NCBI GenBank assembly: GCA_026260175.1
Contig: JAKCWW010000668.1
Location: 164 to 64,163 of the forward strand
DNA length: 64,000 bases
Direction: 5' to 3'
Origin: Reticulitermes lucifugus
Taxonomy: Eukaryota; Arthropoda; Insecta; Blattodea; Rhinotermitidae
The position numbers and the translations under genes were made by a program. Within the stretch, counting starts at the first letter, position 1. Each line of letters begins with the position of its first letter. A model generated the notes under the pieces. That model saw only the letters and a list, made by a program, of their open reading frames with translations. It ran no database searches and had not been told where the DNA came from. Positions 32,597 through 43,475 of this stretch are shown here, piece after piece.

Positions 32597-32984
32597 TCAG
32601 ATAACTTGATCCGTGGTAGCGCGGGGATGAAGACGCAAGCTGGTCAGGGGGGGAAGCACAGCGCACTCAGCTCCAACTTTTTTCTGTCCATTTGAAAAAC
32701 TAAAGATTAATGTTAAGATGCACTGTGAACACAACGTCAAATTAATTGTCTGATAACTCGCAGCACTCTGCAGTGTCGTTTAAGCAATCGAGGGAATTGG
32801 AGTGTTAAAAATTGCAAACAAAGTAATTCATAGCAAAGAGAGAGACATTATTAGCAGGATAATCTAGTGTTTCTGGAACAGACAAAACATTGCCTGGCCA
32901 TGCCGACGTGAGCCAAGCAGCGGCCGGACCGTGCCGACTACAGCTGTGTGCAGTGTTACGGATCTTAGGTATCAAGTTATCTGA
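32597..32984. mobile_element. Possible small DNA transposon with 14-bp inverted ends
   Basis: TCAGATAACTTGAT at 32597-32610 is matched perfectly by ATCAAGTTATCTGA at 32971-32984, enclosing 388 bp without coding capacity. Flanking 8-mers do not match, so a target duplication is not shown. On both sides are similar TTTCTGC-CAGTAAC blocks (32554 and 32997), as if it had entered a degenerate tandem array. Confidence 0.4.
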
Positions 32985-32994
32985 ATATATCTGT

Positions 32995-33165
32995 ATTTCT
33001 GCGCAGTAACTTGTGTTGGCTGTAGCCTTAATTTCTGCTGGGTAACTTATGTTGTGTAGGCTGTAGCGTGGGTTTGCTACAGCAAGAATTTATGACGGCA
33101 GCATTGCTGTATGCGCTGTAGCGTGTTTTTCTGCTGTAGGCTTTAGCATGGGTTTCTATTCAGTG
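32995..33165. repeat. Degenerate tandem repeat of about 40 bp
   Basis: Blocks of TTTCTGC..GTAACTT..GGCTGTAGC recur at about 32997, 33034, 33060 and 33125 with variable spacing, and a single block at 32554 lies beyond the element at 32597. Confidence 0.5.
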
Positions 33166-33825
33166 GGTGGGTGGGTGTGAGGCTTTTGAACATCTAAGAA
33201 TTTGGTCAGCCTTAAAAAATAAGAGGCAGAAATTGGACTGATGTTGCAGAGAATACTTCAATGTATTTTATACAGTTTTATGTCTTACAGTGCCGTTCGT
33301 CTCTGTTAAGGTGATGGGCCCATCCTTGTATATGTACATGTGCCGCACGTGTCTCATTTACATTGTAAAATAAATGTTTACAACATTCACACCGTTCGGT
33401 TATTTAAAATACGATTTTGTTATAAATTCGCGTTAATGCATCTTTATTATAAGTTCCTTTGGTATGTGAACGAGTGTGAGGCTTGTTACAAAGCGCGGAA
33501 TGTTTAACAGGGAAAGTTCTAGTGTGTAATGCTATGATATTTTGCGTTTTTTTAGCGGTAAGTTATTTTCGAAAATTTTCGTCGTCGTCGTCGTTGTTAG
33601 GAAGTAACTTACAGAAATGTGTTTATGTACCTGTCTGCAGGATCGTAGGAGTTAGAGTGGCGCTGAACCCTCAAAAAATACCTCATGGTTACTTCATGGC
33701 CCGGAATGTTTAACATTAAAATATTCTGCTTTCTGTCCACGCAGTGTATGTCTGTGATTTGTATGTATCTCAGAACAAACAGCGTTTATTTTCCTCTACG
33801 GAATTAACTGATTGCGTTTATAACC

Positions 33826-33895
33826 GAGACAGACGGTGTATACTGCTCGGTACGGGCTGATTCTTCAAGTGTAACTGACGTTAGTGTTAGTGTGT
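33826..33895 (-). mobile_element. Family F end fragment
   Basis: The stretch 'ATAACCGAGACAGACGGTGT' followed by 'CTCGGTACGGGCTGATTCTT' matches the end of the copy at 57490-57533. Confidence 0.35.
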
Positions 33896-34139
33896 AAAGG
33901 ATTGGTAACGTAGTAGCCTTTGCACTGCATCTGTGACCAGTGGTGACGTCGAAAACTGATTTAACCGAAATCTCCATACGTGTCGTTCAAGTATACACTC
34001 TTTTCTACGTTCTGCTTGAGTGTGGAATTTCTGAAGTATATGTCAGATGCACTGAAATGTACTAACATTGATGTACTGCTGGGTGTATATTTTTTTACAA
34101 CTGACGTCGACGGTCACCTTCGTAATGAACACCTGGTCA

Positions 34140-34252
34140 GGTAATCGGTGTTGTCCCTGTACACGCCATGAAGGCATTGGGGNNNNNNNNNNNNNNNNNN
34201 NNNNNNNNNNNNGGGGGGGTGGTAAATCTCCACTCATAGGTGTTGGTCGTTG
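34140..34252 (-). mobile_element. SINE-B tail interrupted by an assembly gap
   Basis: Minus strand: 'CCATGAAGGCATTGGGG' style sequence reversed from 'GTACACGCCATGAAGGCATT' on the plus strand, and GATTTACCACC after the gap. The expected GTGGAGC tail would fall in the gap, consistent with a poly-G problem in a SINE. Confidence 0.5.
34183..34212. other. Assembly gap (30 N)
   Basis: A run of N flanked by G-runs on both sides. Confidence 1.
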
Positions 34253-34364
34253 TAAACTCATCAGTTTGGTGAGTCTCCATGAACGTTTCTCTCCGGCCAA
34301 TCATATGTACCAACAAATGCACATAATAGGTTTACAAACCGTGCATAAGTTTTAAAAACTTTCT

Positions 34365-34397
34365 ACGTGTTTCGGCGCCGATGCGCCATCCTCAGGG
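34365..34397 (-). other. Hammerhead-like hairpin motif, best core match
   Basis: The minus strand reads CCTGAGGA, T, GGCGC-ATCG-GCGCC (5-bp GC stem), then GAAACACGTA. The hammerhead core requires CTGANGA, helix II, GAAA; all of these bases are present. Departures are one unpaired T between the A and the stem, a helix III of only AC/GT with a two-base loop, and no convincing helix I. The nearby sequence is not otherwise recognised. Confidence 0.4.
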
Positions 34398-34884
34398 AGG
34401 CTCAAATTCAAAGGAGCACAAGCTGTTTGTGTGATATTCCCTGCCGCAGTTAGACGATGTCATTGTCATGCCTCGCGCACCGCGTTGACAGTTTTCAAGG
34501 GGACTGCGTTCGATTACAGGCAGCGCCACGACTGCATCCGTGTGACGTCACACACAGGCTTGTTGCCTGCAGTCAGAGAAAGTGATCTAGGTGGAACAGT
34601 GATGTGGAAATTGCACTGCCTCCGTTTGAAATGTGTGTACCTTGTAATTGCAGCTAGATTTGCAGGGGCTTTCTTATATCTTTTTATGGCTCCTGGTAAC
34701 AGATTATGTAAGCTGAGCGTTGTTTCCCGTCTCTTAGTTAGATTATATGCCCTAACAACAAGAGAAAAGACAGCGACAACAGCTATGGCATCTGAATGCT
34801 ACAGCGCCATAAGCTGGGTCTGTCGTCTGATGGGGATTATAGATGTCTGAAGCATCGTTGGAATGGTGGTTGACGGCGTGGCCC

Positions 34885-35092
34885 AAGTAGACCAAACTCC
34901 ATAACTAACTCCATGGTGCAGAGTCCTTCTTGAGAAGCTAACAGGTCCTCAGCTAGTCAATAAATTACCCGCATTTTATGGAACTCGAAGGTTCATTACC
35001 ACACTCACAACAGCCCGCCACCTGTCCCTATCCTGAGCCAAATCAACCCAGTCCATTCCTCCCCATCCCACTTCTTGAAGATGACCTAAGTA
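34885..35092 (-). mobile_element. LINE 3' end, same family as 55020
   Basis: The minus strand encodes [21 protein letters not shown] then [13 protein letters not shown] followed by a stop, the standard C-terminus of this LINE group. The 3' untranslated region 'AATGCGGGTAATTTATTGAC' and 'CTTCTCAAGAAGGACTCT' matches 55155-55200. The 5' truncation is typical of incomplete reverse transcription. Confidence 0.85.
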
Positions 35093-35097
35093 GACTT

Positions 35098-35930
35098 ACA
35101 CTCATTAACCGTGTGGACTTTTTTTCCATCGTCTAATGTATTCAAATTAATGTAATAAAGACAACACTACGTTTTGGGGGCACGATCGGCCCCCGTCCTC
35201 AGGCTTGCTTCTAAAACATAATATCAGATAATTATAAACACTGTTTTATTAACACGAACTGCAGTACAATCAGTGAAACAGACACATTACCATGGCAGTG
35301 TAGAACCTTTGTCAACACACACTCATTGCCCATTTAATGCTTGAACTTCAAGACGGGTTATTGTAACCATATTCTTTCACTAAACTGTTTTGTTTGGGGT
35401 AGTGTCCAAAGAAGCCGATCCCGGTGGCCGCGCAGTCTAAGGCGTAAGTCTGCGGCCGCTCGCTTGCTGTGGTTGCGGGTTCGAATCCCGCCGGGGACAT
35501 GGACATCTGTCTCTTGTGAGTGTTGTGTGTTGTCAGGTAGAGGTCTCTGCGTCGGGCTGATCACTCGTCCAGAGTAGTCCTACCGGGTGTGGTGTGTATG
35601 AGTGTGATCTCGAAACCTCGATAATGAGGAGGTCCCTGTTTACTAGGGGCTGTTGCGCCATAGGGGGGGAAAAGTGCAAGTGATTTCGAGTGTCATAGCT
35701 GTGCTGGCTTTTAAATGCTTATGGACTGCCTTCGGAACGTGTCCGAATCACTGATTGGTGTGTAGTTTGTGTAACAGAACCATGTTTGTAATTATGGGAT
35801 AATATTATGCTTTACAAACAAGCCTGAAGACGGGGGGGGGGCGATCAAGCCCCCCGAAAGTTCGTGTTGCATTTATTACATACAGAGTGAATACATTAGA
35901 TGATGGGAAAAGTCGACAGTATTAATGTAT
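35098..35930. mobile_element. Large palindromic element, arms of about 210 bp, split by a SINE-D
   Basis: The left arm (35098-35312) is similar to the reverse complement of 35722-35930. Shared blocks are 'CATCGTCTAATGTATTCA' / 'CATCATCTAATGTATTCA', 'GTAATAAAGACAACAC' / 'GTAATAAATGCAACAC', a G-run/C-run hairpin, 'TCAGGCTTG' and 'CAATCAGTGA'. Each arm carries a YTGARGA-hairpin-RAAA motif (35171-35203 minus; 35823-35861 plus), both pointing outward. A SINE-D copy (35416-35685) fills most of the spacer. Class unknown: it may be two inverted retroelement ends or a foldback transposon. Confidence 0.7.
35416..35685 (+). mobile_element. SINE-D, full length
   Basis: The tRNA-like head has 'GGTGGCCGCGCAGTCTAAGG' (A box) and 'GCGGGTTCGAATCCCGCC' (perfect B box at about 35478). 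The body carries 'GACATCTGTCTCTTGTGAGT', 'CGGGCTGATCACTCGTCCAG', 'CCTCGATAATGAGGAGGTCC' and ends in a G-run and AAAA. The long variable-arm-like region between the boxes suggests a Leu- or Ser-type tRNA ancestor. Confidence 0.9.
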
Positions 35931-36162
35931 TTTGATATACGATGGTAAGAACCTTACAGAGTAATACTGAGTAGGTCTACTAGAGAGTAGGTACGGCCCG
36001 GGCCACTTCTTTTTTTGGTTTATCAAGTGTAAGTTACAGGATGTGTTCAAGTATCAGCATGTCAGCACAGTGTTCTGCTGGTGGTAGTGCCGCCCTTACT
36101 TGAGAGACCGATGGAGGCAGTTAACAATTTACCTAGCTAATCTACTACTTCTAATTCTACTG

Positions 36163-36192
36163 CTACTACTACTACTACTACTACTACTACTA
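36163..36192. repeat. (ACT)n microsatellite
   Basis: Uninterrupted CTA/ACT triplets. Confidence 0.95.
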
Positions 36193-36206
36193 ACAGTAGT
36201 AGTATA

Positions 36207-36340
36207 GTTTTTTTCCATGGCGCGCCAGCCCGTAATGGGCCAGGGCCTCCTCATTATCGAGGCTTCACGATCACACTCAGACACCACACTCGGTAGGACT
36301 CCTCTGGACGAGGGATCGGCCCGTCGCAGAGGCCTCTAGT
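36207..36340 (-). mobile_element. SINE-D, 3' part
   Basis: The minus strand contains 'GGGCCGATCCCTCGTCCAGA', 'GAGTCCTACCGAGTGTGG' and 'CCTCGATAATGAGGAGGCCC'. The tRNA head is missing. Confidence 0.85.
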
Positions 36341-36344
36341 AGTA

Positions 36345-39300
36345 ATATAGTAGTAAACGCATTGTGCTAAAACAAAAAGGAATAAAGTATGCCTGTCACT
36401 TTGTAATTATATCCAGTGTATTTTCTTATCAGGGCACAGGGACAAAACGCGTTGCTATTTACGTGAAATAAATTGTCTTATTTTCTGTAAATATCAGGTA
36501 TATATTAGTTTTGTTCTGTTCCTTTAATGTTTGGCGGTGTTTAATAGCCATGTTTCCCACAGACCCGTGATTCCTAATATCGGCGAAATGCACGTTTGTG
36601 ACGTCACACACACGTGCAAGAAGCTGGGAACTGCGTAATCGTGTTGCATAAAAGAAAGTGTGTACTGCACTGTCGACGTGCTTGTGTTCATTTTCTCATT
36701 GTGAGAAAAACCAAAAGTAGGGGTGACTGCGACGTCTGCGTACGTTATGGTAAGAAAGACCCAGTAGTCAGCGTATAAGATGATTTTACGTGCCACCAAG
36801 TGGTCATGTGAGCGAACTCCAAAAGTTTCGTCTGAGATATTAATCGATGATAGAGATGAACAACTATACTGTGCAGCTGAGCCGCTCAACAAGTGATGGA
36901 AGTTCTCCGCGCTCGAGGAACTCGGAGGTTCTGTATCTCCCATCTGCATGTAGCTAATCTAAGTGGTGTCTTCCTTGTATGCATGTTCCATCTGCCTTCA
37001 TCCTGGTACTTTGTACCGTTAATCTGCATTCCTTCCGTCGATGTGAGAGACCAAGCTCACACCCATGCAAGAAAGCGCATAAAATTATATTTTTTTTTGT
37101 ATAATTTATTTCAGTCTTTGCGTTTTTAAATAGGAGACAAAAGATTCTGAACAAGTTGCTTAGCAAGCGTTCGCCGAATTTAATTTACTGTTAATTTCTT
37201 CATTAATGTTCTTTTGGTTGTCGGGGTGGGGTGAAATGTGAGGGCATGTAGCATACGCCGGGGTTATGGAAAACGCGTAAAAATATTAGTTTGAAAACGT
37301 AAATGGAAGAAACGACCATGTGGGAGACTAAGCATACATGGGGGTGCAGTGTTGGCAAGTGCGTGTTTTGTGTTAGAAGCATCGTGTGCCGCTTTCCGCC
37401 GCTACTCTGCCACGCACGTCACTCTTAGTAAAGGAGCCCGTGGCAGGAAGTGACAATCGTTAGTTGTCAAGTAAAATAATGATCTTATATATGACTGGAT
37501 TAGGCTGCCTCTATATGTGGACCACAAAACCCGGCAATGGACCTTTGTGTGCCGCAAAGGCCGCTGGATTTCGTGACCAGCTGTGCGACTGTTATCGTTT
37601 CAAGGACTGATCCACGTACAGGGTGGCCACAATGTCTTGTTACCCCCTGCAGAAATGTTTACATTGGTGCTGTGTGTTGCCCCCCCCCTACAGCTGCAGT
37701 CACTCTTACCCCGTTAACACATTTTACAACGTACGACACAAGCCTTAAATGTCCAATGGATCTGTTTGAGTTCCATCATTCTCATGAAAGAGAATAATTC
37801 TGTGCCGTCGTTTACGGGTCGACCTTAGTGATGGACGGCAAACAGATTCCTCGACCAGCTCGCACTGCAGCCCTCTGGTTGATGGCCTTCCAGTTCCTGT
37901 TTTATCTGTTATGTTGCCCGTTGCAAATAATTTATGCTGCATTGCTGAAGTGTCTGTTTGCGGAAAGGGAGGGGGGGGGGCATTCTTGGCCGAATCGTTA
38001 CTGGAATTCGTGACGTACCTGGTTTGTTGTCTTCCTGTTTGTGGACGTCCGTGTGTTCAGACACCGACAACATTCCGCTGTTCGGTGGTGTAAATGCCCG
38101 TATCACTCATGGTTCCGTTCACCTAAGCTGCAGAAGAAAACGAAATTAGACGTCTCTTATATTTCTGCAGGGGTAAGAGGACATTGTAACCACTCTGTAG
38201 TTATCCATTTGAAAGTAAACTGCTTAGCCTTCTTTCGGTAGTGACAGACAATATTTTTATAGAAGATTACAATTTACAATATGTACAGTATACAAGGAAA
38301 AAGTTACAAAATTGTTCCGATCACCAGTTTAACTAAAATGAGTACATGGGCCAAAAGTGATAAAGAGGGAAAAATAAAATAGTATTAGTGAAAAATACTT
38401 AAAAGAACACTACGCCTGATGGTGAGCTGGTTTACAGTAGTATATGTTTCGACAGACAATATACCATCTTACAGAGAACGTGCAGGTACTGTGTGTTAGA
38501 CCCTGAATTCTGTTCTTGTAGTTCCTCGTGTTGGTAGCAGTGGGAATGAGCGCTGTTGAACAAGAAGAAAGGACATTCCTGTGCAGGTCATTAAAAGCAA
38601 CGCTGTTCGTGGAATTGCCATGTATGGAATTTAGTTCTACGAATGCCTTGTTTAAGAGTTGAAATACAAGGTTAAGGGACATAGCATAGTGTTAAACAAT
38701 GTGGCTAGTTGCAATAAATGCCTGAAATAAACTCGGCGACACGTCATGTTGGAATCTAATTCCATTTCTTTGGTGTATATGCATGGGATGATTCAGAAGT
38801 ATGGGAATAGTTGCAGACTGTTGGTGTAGCAACTGACGCAGATGCTTGGTTCATGTAACACCGGTCATGTATACGTCTTGCTACATTGCTAGTGAAGGTG
38901 TTACAAGAGCCATATTTCGAGCCCATCTAGAAGTATGCTATAACTTTGTTTCGTATAAACTGATCTAGGTGAAATTCGGTTATATTTTTATAACTCTAAG
39001 TTGACGCGTGCCCTAGCAACAAGTAAACACAACAACAGGACCTTTACAGTAAATGAAAGTCTGCTTGATCCAAAACGAGACGTAGAACAAGTTTAGAGCT
39101 TAAAGTTACGAAAATAGTGTACATTGCTTACTTCAATAAAACTTCAAAAAATCTGTAATGACATATTGGAATACTGGAAATTGAAAGAGGAAGTACTAGA
39201 TCGCACTGTGTGGAGAACTCGCTTTGGAAGAGGCTACGGACCTGTCGTAACACAGACTACAGAATGAATGACATCATTTCATACGTGGAAGAGTAATATT

Positions 39301-40260
39301 CCAAATGCACCGTAAAGAATGTAGATAACTAAAAAGGGCAACTTTTTGTCTGTTTTTAACCCCACTCGCCCCATCTACGTAGTAGTACTGAAGCTAAGAA
39401 TGAGTGGAGCTATACCTCCATTCCCCGTGCACCTTTGGTTTCTGCACAGGAGCACCTTTACCTTCACTTCTGCTTCAGATGCTGTGTTGCTGTGTTTCGG
39501 GAAGTATGTTGTTAGTGACGGTGTGTACCGTAGACGTTGTGGTAATGAAATGTAAAACATTATTGGCAACTTTTAAAGAGATTCACGCTACGTTTTGGAC
39601 GAGAAAATGTGACCACTGTAACGCAAGTCTGCAGATTTTACCTACAGACTGCGGGACTCAATATTCTTCATGTACTCGCCTACTTATTAAAATATAGTGC
39701 GTTTCTTTTGTCACTGTCCTGAGCTACACAGCTGTCATGGGATGCTATGAAGCTCAGTGCGTTGATAAAGAAGGCCCCGTAATACCGGCATTTAAAAATG
39801 TTTCATGAACGCCCTAACTTCTGGAGTCGTTAGCAGTACGAAAGAATACAGAAACTGACCGGGCACAACTGAATGGATGCGATGCACTGCTGGATCCGTC
39901 CGGTTTTCGGCGGACTATGCTCCCAGCGTTTGACCTCAGTGACGCCTTTATGAACTCCGGACTGCAGAATATTCATGTGAAGTAACGTCAAGTGTTTAGG
40001 AATGATATGGAATTCAGTGCTGTGGTATTTGTTGTATACGTCTGTATGGTGCCACAGGTCAGCGGGCCCAGGACCTCCCGTTTTCACGGCTTAAGGATTT
40101 TCTTTGTGATCATTTAGTAGGAACCTTTGGACCTTGGTTTCGGCCCGACCCAAGTTTTATATCTACACAAGGCAACAAATGGAGAAGAAAACACTTGCGT
40201 CTATGCTCAGAGTGGGATTCGAAGGCCGGATCCCAGTGTACGAACGATAGAAGATAGCGG
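36345..40260. other. Mostly unassigned DNA
   Basis: Apart from the SINE-B tail at 39390-39470 no repeat was recognised. The longest minus-strand frame (36524-36949, 141 codons) begins MQMGDTEPPSSSSAENFHHL and shows no known domain; it is listed among rejected items. Confidence 0.4.
39390..39470 (+). mobile_element. SINE-B tail fragment
   Basis: 'AAGAATGAGTGGAGCTATAC' followed by 'CTCCATTCCCCGTGCACCTT' and GCACAGGAGCACCTTTACC, as in the end of 12305-12595. Confidence 0.75.
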
Positions 40261-40271
40261 TTACCGTGGTC

Positions 40272-40320
40272 GGCCGTTTATATTCATTTATTTACTTATT
40301 TATTCATTTATTTATCTAGC
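40272..40320. repeat. (ATTT)n-like low-complexity tract
   Basis: Repeated TTTATT units with scattered C. Confidence 0.85.
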
Positions 40321-40474
40321 AACGGAAATTTAGGGCAGTTTTTTGAAGCTGTCCGATTTATTTTCACCTCAAGAAATTTTAAGTTTCTGACAAAGGCTGT
40401 CATGGCATGTGTTTACGCATGCGCGCCAAGCTCCGTCGTCATACATTTGTGCACATCAGCCACGTCGCGAAAAC

Positions 40475-40912
40475 TAACCGTATATAAAACGACATATATC
40501 CCAGCAATAACATACGGGTGTGAATCATGGCCTTTTTTCTCCAAACATGACAGTTAGCTGCAAGGCACTGAAATGAGACAGAGCGGAATACTAAAAGAGA
40601 CAGGATGAGGAGTAAAAACAATAAGAATGGGATTGGGAATAATTACCGTGAAAGAAGTGAGAGAATTAGCGCATTTCGGATGGTTTGGGCACGTAAGAAT
40701 AGGGGATGAGGGATGTCCCAAAATGGTCTGGCAAACTAGAATACAGGGGAAGAAACCTAAAGGAAGACCCCGACAGACTTTAGGGAAACGGGATTTTGAA
40801 GAAAAGAGGAATTGAATGGAAGAGCTGTAGCTCGAAACCGTGAGAGATGGAAAGCTCTTTGTAAACCCGGTAGAAGAGGTTCGACCAACTGAAGTGAAGC
40901 CATGTCATGACC
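40475..40912 (+). mobile_element. LINE 3' coding remnant, a second LINE family
   Basis: One frame starts YKTTYIPAITYGCESWPFFSK, like the IYKTIVRPVVTYGAETW pattern. Further on comes VKEVRELAHFGWFGHVRIGD, then GKKPKGRPRQTLGKRDFEEK, matching the LRWFGHVRRM..GKRPRGRPRLTWEDGIKK tail. It finishes with an REMESSL-like RERWKALCKP end. Internal stops and frame changes show a dead copy. It differs from the 34885/55020 family, which ends VMNLRVP. Confidence 0.75.
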
Positions 40913-40919
40913 CATGGCG

Positions 40920-43060
40920 GTAACTTCAGACCGTGATCAACCCCGTTTTGATATGTCTGCGGCCTGTGCTGCCGCCGGTTGTCCTGCTGTTGCAGCCAGC
41001 ATGCTTTGTGTATCTTGGTTAGCTTCACTCTTTCGTAGTGATGTATTCATCGCACTTCGTATTTTGTGGTTCTTTGTCATGTTTCTTGTTATTGGCGTAT
41101 TAAAATATTGTGGCGTGTCCATAGAGAGAAATCTGCGTTGAATGATGTATGCCCCGCATCCGCTGTAGTCGAGCGCTGAGCTTTGCACGATCGTGATAAG
41201 GGTTTCCCTTCTGATGCATTTCCACGTATCCTAGGAACGTCGCTGGCCTGGGATTGCTCTGGAGTTGCATAACATAGTAGAGAAATGAACTGGCTTGGAC
41301 TCTAATACATGTGTTTTGTCGTGTACACTCCTGTTTTCCCTTAGCCCCGTAACGAAATATGTTTTGTAGCGGGGTAATGAGGAGGCTTCAGGGAAATTTG
41401 TCATTGAAAAGTTCCACATATCCTGGACGTGGAACTGTATACAAGTAAAAGTAAGTTGTCCTTGTGTTCGCAGTGAAGGCATATGTGGAGGCATAGCTCC
41501 AGACGGGGTTGCTAGGTTAAATCTTTTATTCGCGTGTTTAAAGTGATGGTGAAGGAAGTAGTTTTGAAGTAAAGTTAGTGTTTCTGGTTAAAGAAAGAGC
41601 CAGTTTATCTCCTTAGCTTTTGCACGGGAGGAACGAATACCACCTTCTTGGTTTGGTTTGGTTTTTATTCGAGTTCAACTCGCCGAGGAAAACAAAAACA
41701 AGAGCGTAATATTCTGATAGTATTCCGTCCGCAGAATTGAATCCCACCACGTAAGTTTTCAGAAGCTGATTTACCGTGTGTACTGTCTCGCTGTTCCTTT
41801 TCTTTAGCAGCGTGTAAAACATTGCCATTGACGCGGACTGGGGTAGATGTACGTCGAGCCGCGGGTTAGCATCGCAAGTAACCGCAGTAAAACGGCTATT
41901 TTAGGCATGCGACTGACTACATTGCCTGCGGGCTGCTGCGAGAGACTGCCTGACGCCTTAGCCTCGCGCGAGGTTCGTCCGCTTGGCCACTGCCACAGCG
42001 GCCAGTAGTTCCTAGAAGCGGCCGATAATTATGCCTGGGATCAGTCTCGGAGGGGCGCGGAGAGTGGAAAGGAAGGAGAAAAGAAACGTGTGTATCAGAG
42101 CGTGATGTCATGTAGTTGGAACCACTGCGTGTTGATCGCAGCGAAAATTGTACGGATATTATGTAAAATATTCAGAATAAGACTTGAAAACGAGGAAGGA
42201 GTGCCCGTAACCCATGTTTTACGCCCCATTTGTTTTATGTCCTTTTTGTTTTAACGCCCCTTGCCAAAATACACCACGTCTTAATTTACTCCCAATTATT
42301 TTCTGTTTAACGCCCTCTGGCTGGATGCGCTGTATTACGCAAACCCCAACCTATTCAGTCACGTCTTATGGGAGTATTATTTTTTATTTACGCCTACTTT
42401 TTCCGGTACTTGACTAGGACGTAAAATAAGGGCGTGGGGTATCGTTTGTTTTGGCGTGTCATTGATGACATACGCGTAGAAATACAGGAACGCTTTAGGG
42501 AAGTTTTATTTGTATTTAATTTTTATTTATTTATTTTGCCTGGTTACGGCAGCAGTACCCGCTTTCGATACGTTCTGTTTTAAACGAAAAAGAAACGGGA
42601 CGTTGGCAAAGTCCAGTATAGACTGTTGTGTGTCAGTTTTATTGATTACTTTGTCTCTCCTCCTCCTCCTCCTCCTCCTCCTCATCATCATCATCATCAT
42701 CATCGTCATCATCATTTGCAATGGCCAGACTGGCCCGACTCCAAAGATCAATTCAGAACTAGCCCTCCAGTCTTCTATGTGGTTTACCTCTTCTGTCTTT
42801 CTTTACGTACTGACAGACACTTTTAACGAAATTTCACGCTTTTTTTCCAGGTTGTGGAACCCATTCGTTTGATATTTAATTATTTTTTCTGTAGTATTAT
42901 ACATGTGTTTAGATCCTGTGTCATTTCTGAACTTGCTTTGGAGTATTTTTGTCAAAGATAATGTCCTCCGAGCACTGTGTCGCTGTAAGATTGATGGTCT
43001 TTATGAGCTGTCAATCAGACCAAACGTTCGTATCACTCCTTTGTGGACTGACTGTATTGA
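40920..43060. other. Unassigned DNA
   Basis: No exon recognised. A cluster of TTTACGCCC / TTTAACGCCCC / GTTTAACGCCCT motifs lies at 42215-42315. Microsatellites at 42658-42714 are listed separately. Confidence 0.4.
42658..42714. repeat. (TCC)n(TCA)n compound microsatellite
   Basis: About eight CCT triplets followed by about ten CAT triplets with one CGT interruption. They create false poly-Pro/poly-His and poly-Met/poly-Arg frames. Confidence 0.97.
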
Positions 43061-43061
43061 A

Positions 43062-43335
43062 TGACCTTGGTGTAGTGACTAGGCTAAGGGCTGGACCGTC
43101 CGGTGTTCGAATCCCGGCAGGGCAAGAGATATTATATGGTCTTCAAACTTCAAAATGTGCAGACTGGAAATTAGCTTTCTATTCAATGGGTACCGGGTTT
43201 TTTCCGGGGTAAAGCGGACGGGGCGTGAAGTTGTCACCTCCGTCTAGCGTCGATGTTTAGAATGAGTGGAGCTATACCTCTGCTCCCTCTGTGGGTGCTC
43301 ATGGCGTGGACAGAGACAGTTTTACGTTTAACTAT
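43062..43335 (+). mobile_element. SINE-B, full length
   Basis: A box 'TGGTGTAGTGACTAGGCTAA', B box 'GGTGTTCGAATCCC' at 43100, then a core shortened by a small deletion, 'GGTACCGGG', 'GGGGTAAAGCGGACGGGGCG', 'CGTCTAGCGTCGATGTTTAG' and tail 'AATGAGTGGAGCTATACCTC' to 'TCATGGCGTGGACAGAGACA'. Confidence 0.9.
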
Positions 43336-43364
43336 AGACTCGAGTTCAGTTTACTGTCTTTTAC

Positions 43365-43475
43365 TCGAGGGAATGCAGTTGACCTGCACAGCGTGGGTAG
43401 AGTCCTTTGACACAAGCGACGACGGTCAGGGGTAAACATGTAGATCCTGTCAAAAACATGAGTCTCTATCACTGC
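43365..43475 (+). repeat. Segment repeated at 63765-63875
   Basis: Shared order: TTGACCT, 'GGCGTGGGTAG' / 'AGCGTGGGTAG', a short spacer, then 'ACATGTAGATCCTGTCAAAA' / 'ACATACAGGTCCTGTCAAGA' and ACATGAGT / ACATAAGT. Both copies lie shortly after a SINE-B, so it could be an extended part of that locus type or a separate short repeat. Confidence 0.5.

Noticed and set aside
33541-33566. TTTTTTTAG-CG-GTAAGT as a recursive splice site
   Set aside because: Two bases separate the AG from the GT, so it fails the zero-length-exon layout.
35470-35500. Perfect tRNA B box GGTTCGAATCC as a possible functional tRNA gene
   Set aside because: The head continues into the SINE-D body shared with 36207 and 61199, and no closed acceptor stem was seen; it is a SINE head.
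36524-36949. 141-codon minus-strand frame beginning MQMGDTEPPSSSSAENFHHL
   Set aside because: Long for chance but no domain, no splice-site context and no compositional bias; the plus strand is equally unremarkable. Left uncalled until conservation can be tested.
38165-38180. TTTCTGCAGGGGTAAG as a further recursive splice site
   Set aside because: The acceptor and donor are not directly joined (GG lies between) and the pyrimidine tract is poor.
42510-42872. Frames with poly-Leu/poly-Ile or poly-His runs
   Set aside because: They are products of the (TCC)n(TCA)n microsatellite at 42658-42714.
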